This document shows, one piece after another, positions 25,273 to 33,207 of a DNA stretch of 64,000 bases. A program made the position numbers and the translations under genes. The DNA is from Cubamyces lactineus (taxonomy: Eukaryota > Basidiomycota > Agaricomycetes > Polyporales > Polyporaceae), in the NCBI GenBank assembly GCA_022376465.1, contig JACDTU010000012.1, forward strand, positions 806,001 through 870,000. The letters are read 5' to 3'. The number at the start of each line of letters is the position of its first letter. Position 1 is the stretch's first letter. A model generated the notes under the pieces. It ran no database searches and was not told the DNA's origin. It saw only the letters and a program-made list of their open reading frames with translations.

Positions 25273-25686
25273 TGTTACAGTGCTCAGCATGTCACAGTTA
25301 CGCAGTTTCCTTTTTCTCTTCTCCTCATGCTCCCATCATGCCATGTTATCCTTTCCCATGCCACATCACCCTTTCCCACCAGTTTCATGGTTGTTGTATT
25401 CCTAGCCTATCCTGTTTTGTCACGACATCACCACATCATCTGTATTTCCAGCCCTGGCTCTACATAGCTATACTGGACTCCTACGACACATAGCACCTAC
25501 GTGGCACTGACATGTCATTGTTCCGCCTCCTGTATTTAAGACCAGAGGATCCACTCGGGATCCTCAGCTCAACCTGGTTATCCATTGCCTATTCCTCTGA
25601 ACCACTGCTTGACTCGAACCTCTGGAGACCTCTGGTCTGATCCCTAGGATGTTGCTTGCTCTGACTGATTTAGGCTCATTGTAACA
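25273..25686 (+). repeat. Solo family F LTR
   Basis: TGTTAC ... TTGTAACA, 414 bp, flanked by GATAT at 25268-25272 and 25687-25691. Shares the TATTTAAG box, the start region CCTCAGCTC and the 3' end with the F LTRs in plus orientation, but is diverged and has lost most TGACGTGGC copies. It lies 40 bp upstream of the putative ATG of the minus-strand gene. Confidence 0.9.
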
Positions 25687-25693
25687 GATATAA

Positions 25694-26731
25694 GGTGGTG
25701 CTGTGGCAAAAGATAAAAAACATAAAGCATTGGCACCAACTGCTCAGCAGAACATTGCTGTGCCCATTGAATTTTTGCTGGCTAGAAGAACTCAAGCCCT
25801 GGCTACATTGAATAATGCTAGCAATCCAACTGCAAAGCACAAAAAGGACCAGGATTCAGAAGTGGCACATCTTTACAAAAAGGTACAAGTAGACCAGAGT
25901 GAGATAACTGTGTTAGTTGCAGGATTCAAGTGGGACAGTGTCAACTACAGCTGTGCATATAACAGTGTATTGACAATACTGTTGAATGTATGGATACAAA
26001 GTAAGCAGCAATGGGGTAGCAGAATCCTACATCAAAATCCTTTGCTGGCTAAACTTACAAAACTATTTGCAAAGTATATCAACAAAGCACAAGCTAGAGA
26101 TGCTATCAGAAAAGTTCTCCATGCTCAAGCTCCTGATGTCTACCCATGGGGGCCTGCGGGCACTGACCTGTATTCCTTGGTATGTGATGTGTTACAGGCA
26201 ACTGAGGACACCCAGGTTAATTTATATAAATGTCAGGCATGTGGATTTGAGAGTGATGCTGAGGGTGATAGCAATGTTTTATGGGATACCTCCAAGGATA
26301 TCTGGAGGAACAGTCTGTATACCAGGGGTTCATATAAGGAGCACAATAGCCAAGCCTGGATAGGTGCCATCTTCAATCAGAAGAGCACAAAAATGTGTCC
26401 ACATTGTGAGTGTATGCTATACAGGTCTGTCAAATATGAGATTGCCCCAGGATTTATAGCATTCAAGGTGAATCCTGTAAAACTTGAAGCTACTGGGCAA
26501 ATCAAACTTGCTGAGCAAGGAATATATAGGCTGTGTGGGCTCATTTACTTTGGAGAATTCCAATTTACAAGCTGGATTGTTGATAGCAGTGGTGAAGTTT
26601 ACTATCATGATGGCATGAAGACTGGTGAAAAATTGGTCTTTGAAGGAAATTTGCTTACTCTAGATTTTAAAAAGCTCAACAAGGCAAAAAAGAGAAAATT
26701 AAGTGTAATAATCTATACAAATCTGCTATAA
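25694..26731 (+). CDS. USP-like cysteine-peptidase fold protein, 5'-incomplete
   Basis: Open for about 345 codons but without an early ATG; an in-frame stop at 25691 closes the upstream side, so it is a 3' exon or a truncated gene. Numbering from the GTG at 25703: a Cys box NYSCAYNSVLTILLNVW with candidate nucleophile Cys84, two CxxC pairs (Cys177/Cys180 and Cys232/Cys235) like the zinc ribbon in ubiquitin-specific proteases, and a C-terminal YFGEFQFTSWIV...YYHDGM segment resembling the USP His box. The expected catalytic His is Gln287 here, so activity is doubtful. Similar folds occur in fungal transposon proteins, but I cannot assign one. Alternative: a non-catalytic domain of a large transposase. 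Confidence 0.5.
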   Translation, partial: GGAVAKDKKHKALAPTAQQNIAVPIEFLLARRTQALATLNNASNPTAKHKKDQDSEVAHLYKKVQVDQSEITVLVAGFKWDSVNYSCAYNSVLTILLNVWIQSKQQWGSRILHQNPLLAKLTKLFAKYINKAQARDAIRKVLHAQAPDVYPWGPAGTDLYSLVCDVLQATEDTQVNLYKCQACGFESDAEGDSNVLWDTSKDIWRNSLYTRGSYKEHNSQAWIGAIFNQKSTKMCPHCECMLYRSVKYEIAPGFIAFKVNPVKLEATGQIKLAEQGIYRLCGLIYFGEFQFTSWIVDSSGEVYYHDGMKTGEKLVFEGNLLTLDFKKLNKAKKRKLSVIIYTNLL

Positions 26732-26783
26732 CCATCCTCTTGTCCTCATCAATTGTACCTGCTGGCAACGGCCCTTTCCCCCC

Positions 26784-27005
26784 AAGTTTTGTTCTGGTCT
26801 CTGGTAATGACCTCTGAGTCCTTTATCTTGCCTTTTCCTTGCCTCTGTTCTTGCAGCATATTATTTCTTGGGGGATTTCCTGGTTGCCAAGATGGATCAG
26901 GGTCTGGGCCTTGTCCCGGTGGTCCTCCTCCTCCTGGTGGATGAGGACTTTGTGGTCCTCCTCCATTCGAAGGTTCAGGATCAGCTCTGCCTCCATGCCT
27001 ACTGG
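26784..27005 (-). pseudogene. B1 gag, Gly-rich segment
   Basis: Continuation of B1 gag after the insertion; read on the minus strand it covers the KIKDPE/EVxTGDRNK-type region and the Pro/Gly-rich part. Ends in CCAG against the solo B LTR. Confidence 0.8.
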
Positions 27006-27288
27006 TGTTACGCTTTCGAGCGTGACTCTTAAACTATCAAGCCTTAAGACGTCAATGAATAGAGAGCTTGTATCTATTCGATTACTAGCCCTAGCTTGTC
27101 GAAGATAAGCGCGTAGTAATTTGTTCAGTGAAAGCGAGTTTAACAAGCAATCCGAGTTCGTAATTCGCGAAGTTCAAATGAAAGCCTGTGGATCTCAGAG
27201 TTCAACTGAAAGCTGAGGGTCGCTCTGGGGCATCGCCTCTTATATACATGTACAGAGAGTAAAGAGAGGAATGTTCTAGCGTATTCAA
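27006..27288 (-). repeat. Solo B LTR, 3' half (split by inversion)
   Basis: Minus-strand LTR from its GTAACA end up to the word TTCAAGG, where it breaks into B2 gag. The missing half is at 29896-30170. Together they make a full LTR of about 558 bp with CCAG on both outer sides. Confidence 0.8.
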
Positions 27289-27797
27289 GGTACTTCGACC
27301 TTTGTCCGAATAGTTTCTTCTTCCTCCAGATGAGGTACTTCGACCGTCGTCTGAAAATTGTCTTCTTCAAAGTCCGAATCCTTCTTCTCAGGCGGTTCAA
27401 TCTCTCGCCCTTTCTCTTGTAAAGGTGGATCGAGTTCCCTGGGTGATTCAGACTCTTGTAGTCTCAGGGTTCCTACTCTTGAAGTCGGAAACGATCCTGA
27501 CACTACTCTTGGACTAATAATCCGACTAGTACTTCCTGCTGGTAGAGGATTCTTTACTAGAGCGGGTTGTTGTCCGTGACTCTTCTTAATTTCCTTCTCC
27601 TGAGAGACCTTGGTTTTAATAAGAGCCGGGGAGTGTGCGATGTTTGGGACCTCCTTGGTATTGTATCGAAGTGGGCACCGTGCGTGTGTGCAATTAGACC
27701 ACTTCTCTACTGATTCCCGATAGTAAATGTCCCGAACTTTGTCGGAGTCGTAGAGATGATATAGACGTGAACAGCTGTATGTTTCGGGTGAACTCAT
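27289..27797 (-). CDS. gag: B2 Gag, N-terminal part (in inverted block)
   Basis: Starts at ATG 27797, which overlaps the ORF1 stop as ATGA. 169 codons: Tyr-rich start (TYSCSRLYHLY), RCPLRYNTKEVP, then basic and Glu-rich linker ending TKVEVP at the inversion break. The rest is at 30171-31497. The B1 relic at 29260-29895 shows the undisturbed order (TKVKVPEPKEEEE). Confidence 0.8.
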
Positions 27798-28651
27798 ACA
27801 CGTTGTACTTCTCGAAGGAAAGCTTGATGTAGTTCCCTAGCTCGGAGGCAACTACGCAGTTTCCCTAGATTATATTCGAGGTCTATATCCGCGTAGTTCT
27901 CTGGATTGATTGCCTTTGCTCGCAGGTAATCAATCTGATTTTGAAGAAAATCCGCAAAGTTATGTACCCTCTTTGGAGGTGTAGCAACTTCTCTTGGGAT
28001 TAATTCAAGCGTCTGGATGACTTGAGAAATGTATCGATGTGCCCGTTCGAGAGCCTTGTGATATCTTCCCATGAAGTCTTCCTGTTCCAACACTTCGAGA
28101 TTGTTTGCAATCACCTGAAGTGTGTCAATTGCGTGCACCGGAACTTGTGTCCTTCGATAGAATACTCCTTCTGTTGAGGATGTTTCTTCAACACTTGTTC
28201 CTGGAGTCGATTGATAAGAGCTATCCGTTCCTGGACTCGCCCTTCCTGGAATGGGTACACCTTTCGCTACCTCGAATTCCAATTGAATGGCCAGAGAATT
28301 CCTATATTCTCTCCACTCGTCTGTCCTTTGATACGCGGGTTCTTCGTCCGATTCTCGAGTGTCGTAACTCGACGAGATCGTACTAGTACTCTCTGCGACA
28401 GGAATAACCGACCTAAAACCTCTCTCCAAGGGGAATGGAGATCCTCTTGGCGAATGTGGAAGAGCAATAATACTCTCCGGGATTTCGAGTGGTGGTAGAG
28501 TCGGTAGTCTTTTATTCCTTTCGTCTAGTACCCTAGTTGATGGTCGAGAGAGGGGATATATTGTTCCCGCCGTCTTGACTATCCGTCTTCTTATGCGTTC
28601 AAGCAAAGAAGATATTTTCTGCATCCAATATTCGATGTCTTCCAACGTCAC
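27794..28651 (-). CDS. B2 ORF1, upstream of gag, function unknown
   Basis: 285 open codons between the priming site and gag, ending in TGA overlapped by the gag ATG. First in-frame ATG is at 28624; the open frame itself begins with GTG. The N-terminal half is Ser/Pro-rich (PPLEIPESIIALPHSP); the C-terminal half is helical and well conserved with element C (VHAIDTL, ERAHRYISQVIQTLELIP, QNQIDYLRAKAINPENYADIDLE). No known motif. The overlap suggests gag is reached by termination-reinitiation, or that ORF1 supplies an N-terminal structural protein. It lies in the inverted block. Confidence 0.6.
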   Translation of the reverse strand: MTLEDIEYWMQKISSLLERIRRRIVKTAGTIYPLSRPSTRVLDERNKRLPTLPPLEIPESIIALPHSPRGSPFPLERGFRSVIPVAESTSTISSSYDTRESDEEPAYQRTDEWREYRNSLAIQLEFEVAKGVPIPGRASPGTDSSYQSTPGTSVEETSSTEGVFYRRTQVPVHAIDTLQVIANNLEVLEQEDFMGRYHKALERAHRYISQVIQTLELIPREVATPPKRVHNFADFLQNQIDYLRAKAINPENYADIDLEYNLGKLRSCLRARELHQAFLREVQRV

Positions 28652-28679
28652 CTCTGCACTTTAAGAAGTGGAGGGGTAA

Positions 28680-28691
28680 AGCTTTCAGTCT
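28680..28691 (-). other. Self-priming site (PBS) of B2
   Basis: On the minus strand, AGACTGAAAGCT follows the LTR after 2 nt. It pairs with AGCTTTCAGT in the LTR about 30 nt past the TATA box (10 of 12 nt in B2, 12 of 12 in element C). Confidence 0.65.
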
Positions 28692-28693
28692 AA

Positions 28694-29254
28694 TGTTACG
28701 CTTTCGAGCGTGACTCTTAAACTATCAAGCCTTAAGACGTCAATAAATAGAGAGCTTGTATCTATTCGATTACTAGCCCTAGCTTGTCGAAGATAAGCGC
28801 GTAGTAATTTGTTCAGTGAAAGCGAGTTTAACAAGCAATCCGAGTTCGTAATTCGCGAAGTTCAAATGAAAGCCTGTGGATCTCAGAGTTCAACTGAAAG
28901 CTGAGGGTCGCTCTGGGGCATCGCCTCTTATATACATGTACAGAGAGTAAAGAGAGGAATGTTCTAGCGTATTCAAGGACTTTCCGGTACCTCGTAGTCA
29001 GCGCTAGTTGAATCTACTACCACTGTGGCAGTGCTGCTGTGCACCGCGGGCGGCTGCGCAGAAGCGACTGTGCATCCCTATATGGTAAGTGTAGAGTAAG
29101 TGCTAGAAAGTCCTAGCTGAGACGAGAACATTCCTGGACTCAAGAACCATAGCTACAGTCCTAGAGTCCGCCATATTTGTATCGTACAGGGAATGAAGCA
29201 CAAGTCCATAACAAATCGTAAAGTTCATGACCCACCAATTGTACGTTTGTAACA
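28694..29254 (-). repeat. 5' LTR of B2 (inverted)
   Basis: 561 bp, the same length as the reassembled 3' LTR (45785-46120 plus 63257-63486). The outer flank CTCAT (29255-29259) is the complement of ATGAG at 63487-63491, the B2 target duplication. Confidence 0.9.
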
Positions 29255-29259
29255 CTCAT

Positions 29260-29895
29260 TGCCCACTTTGATACAATACCAAGGAAGTCCCAAACATTAT
29301 ATACTTACCAGCTCTTCTTGAAACCAAGGTCTCTCAGAAGAAGGAAATTAACCAGAGTCACAGACAACAACCCACTCTAGCCCAGAATCCCCTACCAGCA
29401 GGGGACACTAGCTTGATTATTAGTTCAAAAGTGGTGGCAGGATTGTTTCTGACTTCAAGAGTAGGACCCCTGAGACCCCAAGAATCTGAATCACCCAGGG
29501 AACCTGATTCACCTGTAAAGGAGAAAGAGCGAGAGATCAAATAGCCTCAAGGGAAGGATTCAAACATCAAAGAAGACAATTTTCAGATAACAGTCAAAGT
29601 ACCTCATTTGGAAGAAGAAGAAACTATTCAGACGAAGGTCAAAGTACCTGAACCAAAAGAGGAAGAAGAATCAGGTCACAGTACGACCCCAGAGTTTGTA
29701 CAAAAGTCAGTACCATTGTATATGTCAGGAAGAATTATAGTGACAGGGGTATCCATTGCTGGAGCCCATATATATGCCTTCACTCTGAGGACTACCTTCG
29801 GAGGAGGGATATTTGGGTCTTCATCCAGTGGACCAGCCTCAGGAGCAACATCATTCTTTGGAAGAATGGTTAATCCTTCCGGAGGTGGATCCAGT
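29260..29895 (+). pseudogene. B1 gag, N-terminal linker region (inverted)
   Basis: Decayed gag read on the plus strand because of the inversion: HCPLRYNTKEVPN at the left, then DSPVKEKERE, MEEEETIQTKVKVPEP (from 29608), and STTPEFVQKSVP and TFGGGIFGSSSSGP. It ends GGATCCAG against the solo LTR half at 29896. Confidence 0.8.
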
Positions 29896-30170
29896 TGTTA
29901 CAAACGTACAATTGGTGGGTCATGAACTTTACGATTTGTTATGGACTTGTGCTTCATTCCCTGTACGATACAAATATGGCGGACTCTAGGACTGTAGCTA
30001 TGGTTCTTTAGTCCAGGAATGTTCTCGTCTCAGCTAGGACTTTCTAGCACTTACTCTACACTTACCATATAGGGATGCACAGTCGCTTCTGCGCAGCCGC
30101 CCGCGGTGCACAGCAGCACTGCCACAGTGGTAGTAGATTCAACTAGCGCTGACTACGAGGTACCGGAAAG
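29896..30170 (+). repeat. Solo B LTR, 5' half
   Basis: Starts TGTTACAAACG and breaks at GAAAGTCC into gag. A fortuitous frame from 30106 crosses the break and enters gag, giving a 463-codon ORF. Its first 22 codons are LTR sequence, so that ATG is not the native Gag start. Confidence 0.85.
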
Positions 30171-31497
30171 TCCTGAACCGAAGGCAGAAGAAGAATCAAG
30201 TCGTAGTACGACCCCAGAATTTATACGAAAGTCAGTACCATCGTATATGTCTGGAACAATTACGGCGACAGGGGAATCCATTTCTGGAGCCCATAGATAT
30301 GCATTCACTCCGAGGACTACTTTCGGAGGAGGGACATTTGGGTCTTCATCCAGTGGACCGGCCCCAAGGGCGACATCATTCTTTGGAGGAATGGTTAATC
30401 CTTCTGGAGGTGGAGGAGGAGGTGGACCCAGTAGGCCTGGAGGTAGACCCGACCCTGAACCTTCAGATGGAGGAGGACCACAAAGTCCTTATCCACCAGG
30501 AGGAGGAGGACCACCGGGACAAGGTCCAGACCCTGATCCGCCTGGACAACCAGGAAATCCCCAAGGGAATAATATGCCGCAGGAACAGAGACAAGGAAAA
30601 GGCAAGATCAAGGACCCAGAGGTCTTTACTGGAGACCGGAACAAAACTAGGTCCTTCCTCAATCAATTGTTCCTTCTGTTCACGGCAAGACCCCATGACT
30701 TCGTCAATGACTACACGAAGGTGGCGACAGCCTTATCCTTCATGGAAGGGGATAATATCAACTACTGGAAGGATATTACTATCCAGCGAGCTGAAGAAGA
30801 AATTAGGCCAGGAGAGTTCCGAGGATTCGACTCTTGGGCGGTCTTCAAGAGAAATTTCCTGCTCGCTTTCGCTCCAGTGGACGAGGTCAACGACTCTATG
30901 GTCAATCTCACAACGATTCAACTCAAAGACTACTCTTCAGTCGATGAGTTCAATGCGCGATTTATGGATCTGGCCCTCAAAGGAAATATTCTGGACTCGG
31001 CAGCGCAACTCGCTCTCTACAGAAATGCGCTTCCAGAATATTTGTTGAGGAAGATTTCCATGTCATATCCTCCACCAACGAACATCGAGGAGTGGATGAC
31101 TCGAGCAAAGGAGATCGACCATAGCTACCATCTTACGGAGAAAATTTTGGCCAATCGCAAAGGAAGAAAGGCTAAAACTTCGAAGACAAAGAAGAATGTC
31201 AAGACGGTTAATGTTGAGGACGATTCACTTGACATTAACAAACTCTCTGTCAAGGAAAGACAGGAGTTGCAGGACAAGGGATTATGTTTCCGGTGCAGGA
31301 AGCCGGGACATATTTCTAGGGACTGTCCTTCCAAACCCAAGAAACCTGGTAAACCTGTTAGTCGGAAGGTACAACAGGTTACAGAGGAGGATTTGGAGGA
31401 CGAGACTGAGGAAGTCTCAGACGAAGAAAGTGACGATGAAGAGGACAATATTTCTATTAACGCACTCAGAGCTACAGATTTCGAGACAGGTTTTTAG
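30171..31497 (+). CDS. gag: B2 Gag, core and nucleocapsid part
   Basis: About 441 codons after the inversion break: Gly/Pro-rich region (GGGGGGGPSRPGGRPDPEP), retrotransposon gag core (TRSFLNQLFLLFTARP, FNARFMDLALKGN, LPEYLLRKISMSYPPP), basic segment and CCHC knuckle CFRCRKPGHISRDC (about 31285-31330), then an acidic tail ending ETGF and TAG at 31495. GGTTTTT at 31489-31495 sits on the stop, and pol follows in the -1 frame. No stop was seen in this half. Confidence 0.85.
31489..31497 (+). promoter_or_regulatory. gag-pol -1 frameshift site (B2)
   Basis: GGT-TTT-TAG: sliding back one base over the U run replaces UAG with UUA and enters the open pol frame. The same site is in element C (59577-59585) and, with UGA, in F (41723-41731). 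Confidence 0.55.
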
Positions 31498-31587
31498 GCA
31501 GGCAAGCAGACTCGATGCCTGACTTGCCAAAGGAACTGCATGTAACTATTGTAACAAATACGGAGCGGAGACGAAGTGCTCTGCTTA
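31498..31587 (+). pseudogene. B2 pol, 5' end before the Tc1 insertion
   Basis: Pol frame MPDLPKELHVTIVTN and on to SALL, cut at the TA at 31586-31587. It resumes at 33208 in the conserved PGYMQVQDKAVEIKGL region. Confidence 0.8.
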
Positions 31588-31804
31588 CAGTGAGTTACAA
31601 AACTATTGCCATGTTTCGCACTTTTTGAATGGGAAGGCTGTATCTCCACCATTTTTGACTCAATGACCATGATTCAACTACCAATAGAAAGGTGTGCATC
31701 CTGGCTTTCCCACGGCATGTCAATCACGTGATTTGAAGCTCTGGAAGCGGAGATATTTCCTACTCTTTGGAGCAAGTGCATGGCAATAGTTTTGTTGCTG
31801 GCCC
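31588..31804 (+). repeat. Left terminal inverted repeat of the Tc1 element
   Basis: About 217 bp, mirrored at 32989-33205. Each repeat has a 17-bp motif at its outer part (31597-31613, ACAAAACTATTGCCATG) and the same motif inverted at its inner end (31779-31795), giving four probable transposase sites in the element. Confidence 0.85.
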
Positions 31805-31838
31805 AAATCATGACCAAGATCCATACATTTCAGGCAGT

Positions 31839-32855
31839 CTAATACTTGGTGTACCCCCCCTTGGCCTTCAACACAGCTGCAACCCTCCTAGGCATGCTCT
31901 CAATCAAGTCCCTGCACTCCTTGACTGAAATCTCCTCCCACTCTGCCTCTACCCTCTTCCACAACTCATCAATTGATACCGGTGGCTCCTTGTGGCTGGC
32001 CAGCTTGCGTTTGAGGATACCCCAGAGGTGCTCGATAGGGTTGAGGTCAGGAGATTGGGCTGGCCACTCCATAACCTCAAAACCATGGTCTTTGAACCAG
32101 GTTTTGGCCTTCTTGCTGGCGTGCTTGGGATCATTGTCCTGCTGGAAGACAATGTCATCGGGGGTTTGGCCCCAATACTCAAGGCTATCCTGCAGTGCAT
32201 CCTCCAGGATGCTGACATAAAGGTTGGCGTCCATCTTGCCCTCGATTTTCATCGCATATCCAGGCCCCTCCCACCCAAAACAGCCCCAAAGCATCAAACT
32301 TCCACCACCATACTTCATTGGGCCCTCCACCAGCCGTGAACTGAGGCCCTCCCCAGTCTTCTTCCACACCCACTTCCTCCCATCTGACCCCAGACGATTG
32401 ATCTTAGTCTCATCTGACCAGATAACCCTCTTCCAGTCCTCCAGAGTCCAGTCCTGGTGGGCCAAAGCAAAGTCCAGCCGCGCACGAATGTGACGCTTCA
32501 GAAGAAGCGGGTGTTTACGCTTCACAATGGCCTTCATTCCATGCTTCTTGAGATGGCAACGCACCGTTTGAGTGGAGACTGGCTTTGTGCAGACATCCTC
32601 CAACTTTTTGTGGACATCCACAGCTGTATCAGCTTCTCCAGAGCAGATAAGGCGCTGCGCATAGTTGATGGTGGTGGAAGAAAGCTTGGATGGATGGCCT
32701 CCCTTGGACTTTGGAAGGTTGAAACGGAGTATAAAATGGATTTTACTGATTGTAGAGGTGTGGACCCCAGTTTGGGTAGAGATTTGACTCAAGGAAAGGC
32801 CTTGGTCGAGCAGAGAGAGAATATCATTCACAGTTTGCTGAGGGAGAGGTCGCAT
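31839..32855 (-). CDS. Tc1-family transposase
   Basis: 338 residues from the ATG at 32855. N-terminal paired-type helix-turn-helix (LSQISTQTGVHTSTISKI, residues 22-40) and a second HTH-like region (about 55-110). The RNase H-like catalytic domain has D148 (IWSDET), D240 (VFQQDND) and E275 (LNPIEHLW), with exactly 34 residues between the last two (DD34E). GRKWVWKK and the PKHASKKAKTWF helix fit the family. It would cut at the inverted repeats and paste the element into TA. No stop or frameshift; length is typical of Tc1 transposases (about 340). Confidence 0.95.
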   Translation of the reverse strand: MRPLPQQTVNDILSLLDQGLSLSQISTQTGVHTSTISKIHFILRFNLPKSKGGHPSKLSSTTINYAQRLICSGEADTAVDVHKKLEDVCTKPVSTQTVRCHLKKHGMKAIVKRKHPLLLKRHIRARLDFALAHQDWTLEDWKRVIWSDETKINRLGSDGRKWVWKKTGEGLSSRLVEGPMKYGGGSLMLWGCFGWEGPGYAMKIEGKMDANLYVSILEDALQDSLEYWGQTPDDIVFQQDNDPKHASKKAKTWFKDHGFEVMEWPAQSPDLNPIEHLWGILKRKLASHKEPPVSIDELWKRVEAEWEEISVKECRDLIESMPRRVAAVLKAKGGYTKY

Positions 32856-32988
32856 GGTGGTGGTGGTAAAGGTTCAAGTGATGAGCTGGCAGATTTTGAT
32901 GGGAGATCAACTAGGATGATGTCACATGATACTCCTCTATCAGTCATGTGATAATGGCCGCTCTAAGGGGACATTTGTTGCTGAAGCA

Positions 32989-33205
32989 GGGCCAGCAACA
33001 AAACTATTGCCATGCACTTGCTCCAAAGAGTAGGGAATATCTCCGCTTCGAGAGCTTCAAATCACGTGATTGACATGCCGTGGGAAAGCCAGGATGCACA
33101 CCTTTCTATTGGTAGTTGAATCATGGTCATTGAGTCAGAAATGGTGGAGATACAGCCTTCCCATTCAAAAAGTGCGAAACATGGCAATAGTTTTGTAAGT
33201 CACTG
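32989..33205 (-). repeat. Right terminal inverted repeat of the Tc1 element
   Basis: Mirror of 31588-31804 with a few substitutions (for example near 33050). Ends CACTG followed by TA. Confidence 0.85.
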
Positions 33206-33207
33206 TA

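Larger units (their letters stand above)
21931..26783. mobile_element. 4.8-kb intron-rich insertion in B1 gag, class unknown
   Basis: Joining 21930 to 26784 restores B1 gag order, so this block is inserted DNA. It is AT-richer than its surroundings and carries a minus-strand multi-intron gene and a plus-strand USP-like ORF, plus a solo F LTR. An 18-bp imperfect inverted repeat lies at the edges: AGCTACGATTGATGAGGA at 21931-21948 and its near-complement at 26743-26760. The right edge has a further 20 or so bp outside that repeat, so the true ends are unsure. CCTAG/CCAAG may be a target duplication. It could be a DNA transposon or a captured host segment. I see nothing recognisable at 21950-22340. 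Confidence 0.5.
27289..30170. other. 2.9-kb inversion
   Basis: At 27288/27289 LTR sequence runs into B2 gag, and at 30170/30171 the other LTR half runs into the rest of B2 gag. Flipping this block restores both a complete LTR and one continuous gag frame (about 610 codons), and places the B2 5' LTR in the same orientation as its 3' LTR. Both breaks share a CC/GG dinucleotide. Confidence 0.8.
31588..33205. mobile_element. Tc1-type DNA transposon (DD34E), apparently intact
   Basis: 1618 bp, begins CAGTGAGTTAC and ends GTAAGTCACTG, flanked by TA (31586-31587, 33206-33207). Removing it with one TA restores B2 pol. Terminal inverted repeats of about 217 bp (31588-31804, 32989-33205). Carries a single full-length transposase. 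The near-identical ends and open frame suggest recent arrival. Confidence 0.95.
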
